Assembly (NCBI GenBank): GCA_913064755.1
Contig: CAJYBQ010000189.1
Span: 1 to 6,671, forward strand
From: an uncultured Alphaproteobacteria bacterium
GTDB taxonomy: Bacteria; Pseudomonadota; Alphaproteobacteria; Minwuiales; Minwuiaceae
Length of the DNA: 6,671 nucleotides
Reading direction: 5' to 3'
This document shows, in pieces, positions 6,582 to 6,671 of this stretch. Position 1 is the first letter of the stretch; each line of letters starts with the position of its first letter. The notes beneath the pieces are model-generated. The model did no database searches, was not told the DNA's origin, and saw nothing but the letters and a program-made list of their open reading frames with translations. The position numbers and the translations under genes were made by a program.

Positions 6582-6585
6582 CTCC
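6582..6585 (-). promoter_or_regulatory. Shine-Dalgarno deciding the start of the first operon gene
   Basis: GGAG on the minus strand lies nine bases before the ATG at 6572. A perfect AGGAGG at 6605-6610 is too far away (32 bases). It is instead 10 bases from a TTG that opens only a five-codon reading frame. Confidence 0.5.
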
Positions 6586-6612
6586 ACGCCTCAACCCTGC
6601 GGTTCCTCCTCT

Positions 6613-6663
6613 CCCCCCCCGACCGGGTCCGCCACCGCCTGTTGGCTTCCCCCCCCCCTCCCC
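6613..6663. repeat. Poly-C/poly-G homopolymer tracts upstream of the lipoprotein operon
   Basis: On the plus strand there are runs of C8 (6613-6620), C10 (6649-6658) and C4 (6660-6663). They read as G-runs in the direction of the downstream operon. The nearest ends 40 bases before the ATG at 6572. The rest of the 99-base leader shows no convincing -10 or -35, so the operon promoter is probably outside the window. Such tracts can slip in replication, form quadruplexes, or be sequencing errors. Confidence 0.75.
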
Positions 6664-6671
6664 GGCACACC

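Noticed and set aside
6485..6670. A 61-codon minus-strand frame covering the poly-G leader
   Set aside because: The product is Gly/Arg/Ser-rich low complexity in a different frame from the lipoprotein and overlaps its start, with no support as a gene.

Overview
The window is GC-rich (roughly 63% by eye), densely coded bacterial DNA. The PPK1 sequence (for example the GTGNYHPITAKVYTD stretch) and the ppk-ppx order suggest an alphaproteobacterium, perhaps Rhodospirillales-like. That placement is inferred from recalled family features, not from a search. There are no rRNA or tRNA genes, insertion sequences, CRISPR arrays or integrase genes, and no gene-free stretch longer than about 100 bases.

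Layout. (a) Positions 1-2715, minus strand: a polyphosphate operon. A complete ppk (polyphosphate kinase 1) is followed two bases after its stop by the first 174 codons of a Ppx/GppA exopolyphosphatase that runs off the left edge. (b) Positions 2716-2816: a 101-base divergent intergenic region. It holds a good Shine-Dalgarno and an extended -10 for ppk, preceded by a weak Pho-box-like element. (c) Positions 2817-3338, plus strand: a SixA-type histidine phosphatase. (d) Positions 3339-3392: a short convergent gap with a small GC hairpin. (e) Positions 3393-6572, minus strand: four tightly packed genes that all encode exported proteins. In transcription order they are a lipoprotein (5835-6572), a Sec-signal protein (5122-5829), a second lipoprotein (4340-5122) and a secreted LpqC/PHB-depolymerase-type esterase (3393-4337). 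(f) Positions 6573-6671: a leader with G10 and G8 tracts on the transcribed-sense (minus) strand.

How the genes fit together. ppk and ppx make and degrade polyphosphate and look translationally coupled. The divergent histidine phosphatase lies beside an enzyme that works through a phosphohistidine intermediate, which suggests a functional link but does not prove one. The most novel part is the second operon. Its first three proteins look unrelated at first sight, but all carry the same N-terminal module: a strand ending in a turn plus Cys, then 30-34 residues, then a second Cys. Their C-terminal ends are also similar. I read them as a diverged tandem family of cell-envelope proteins with a probable conserved disulfide, co-transcribed with a secreted serine esterase. 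I recognise no named family or function for the three.
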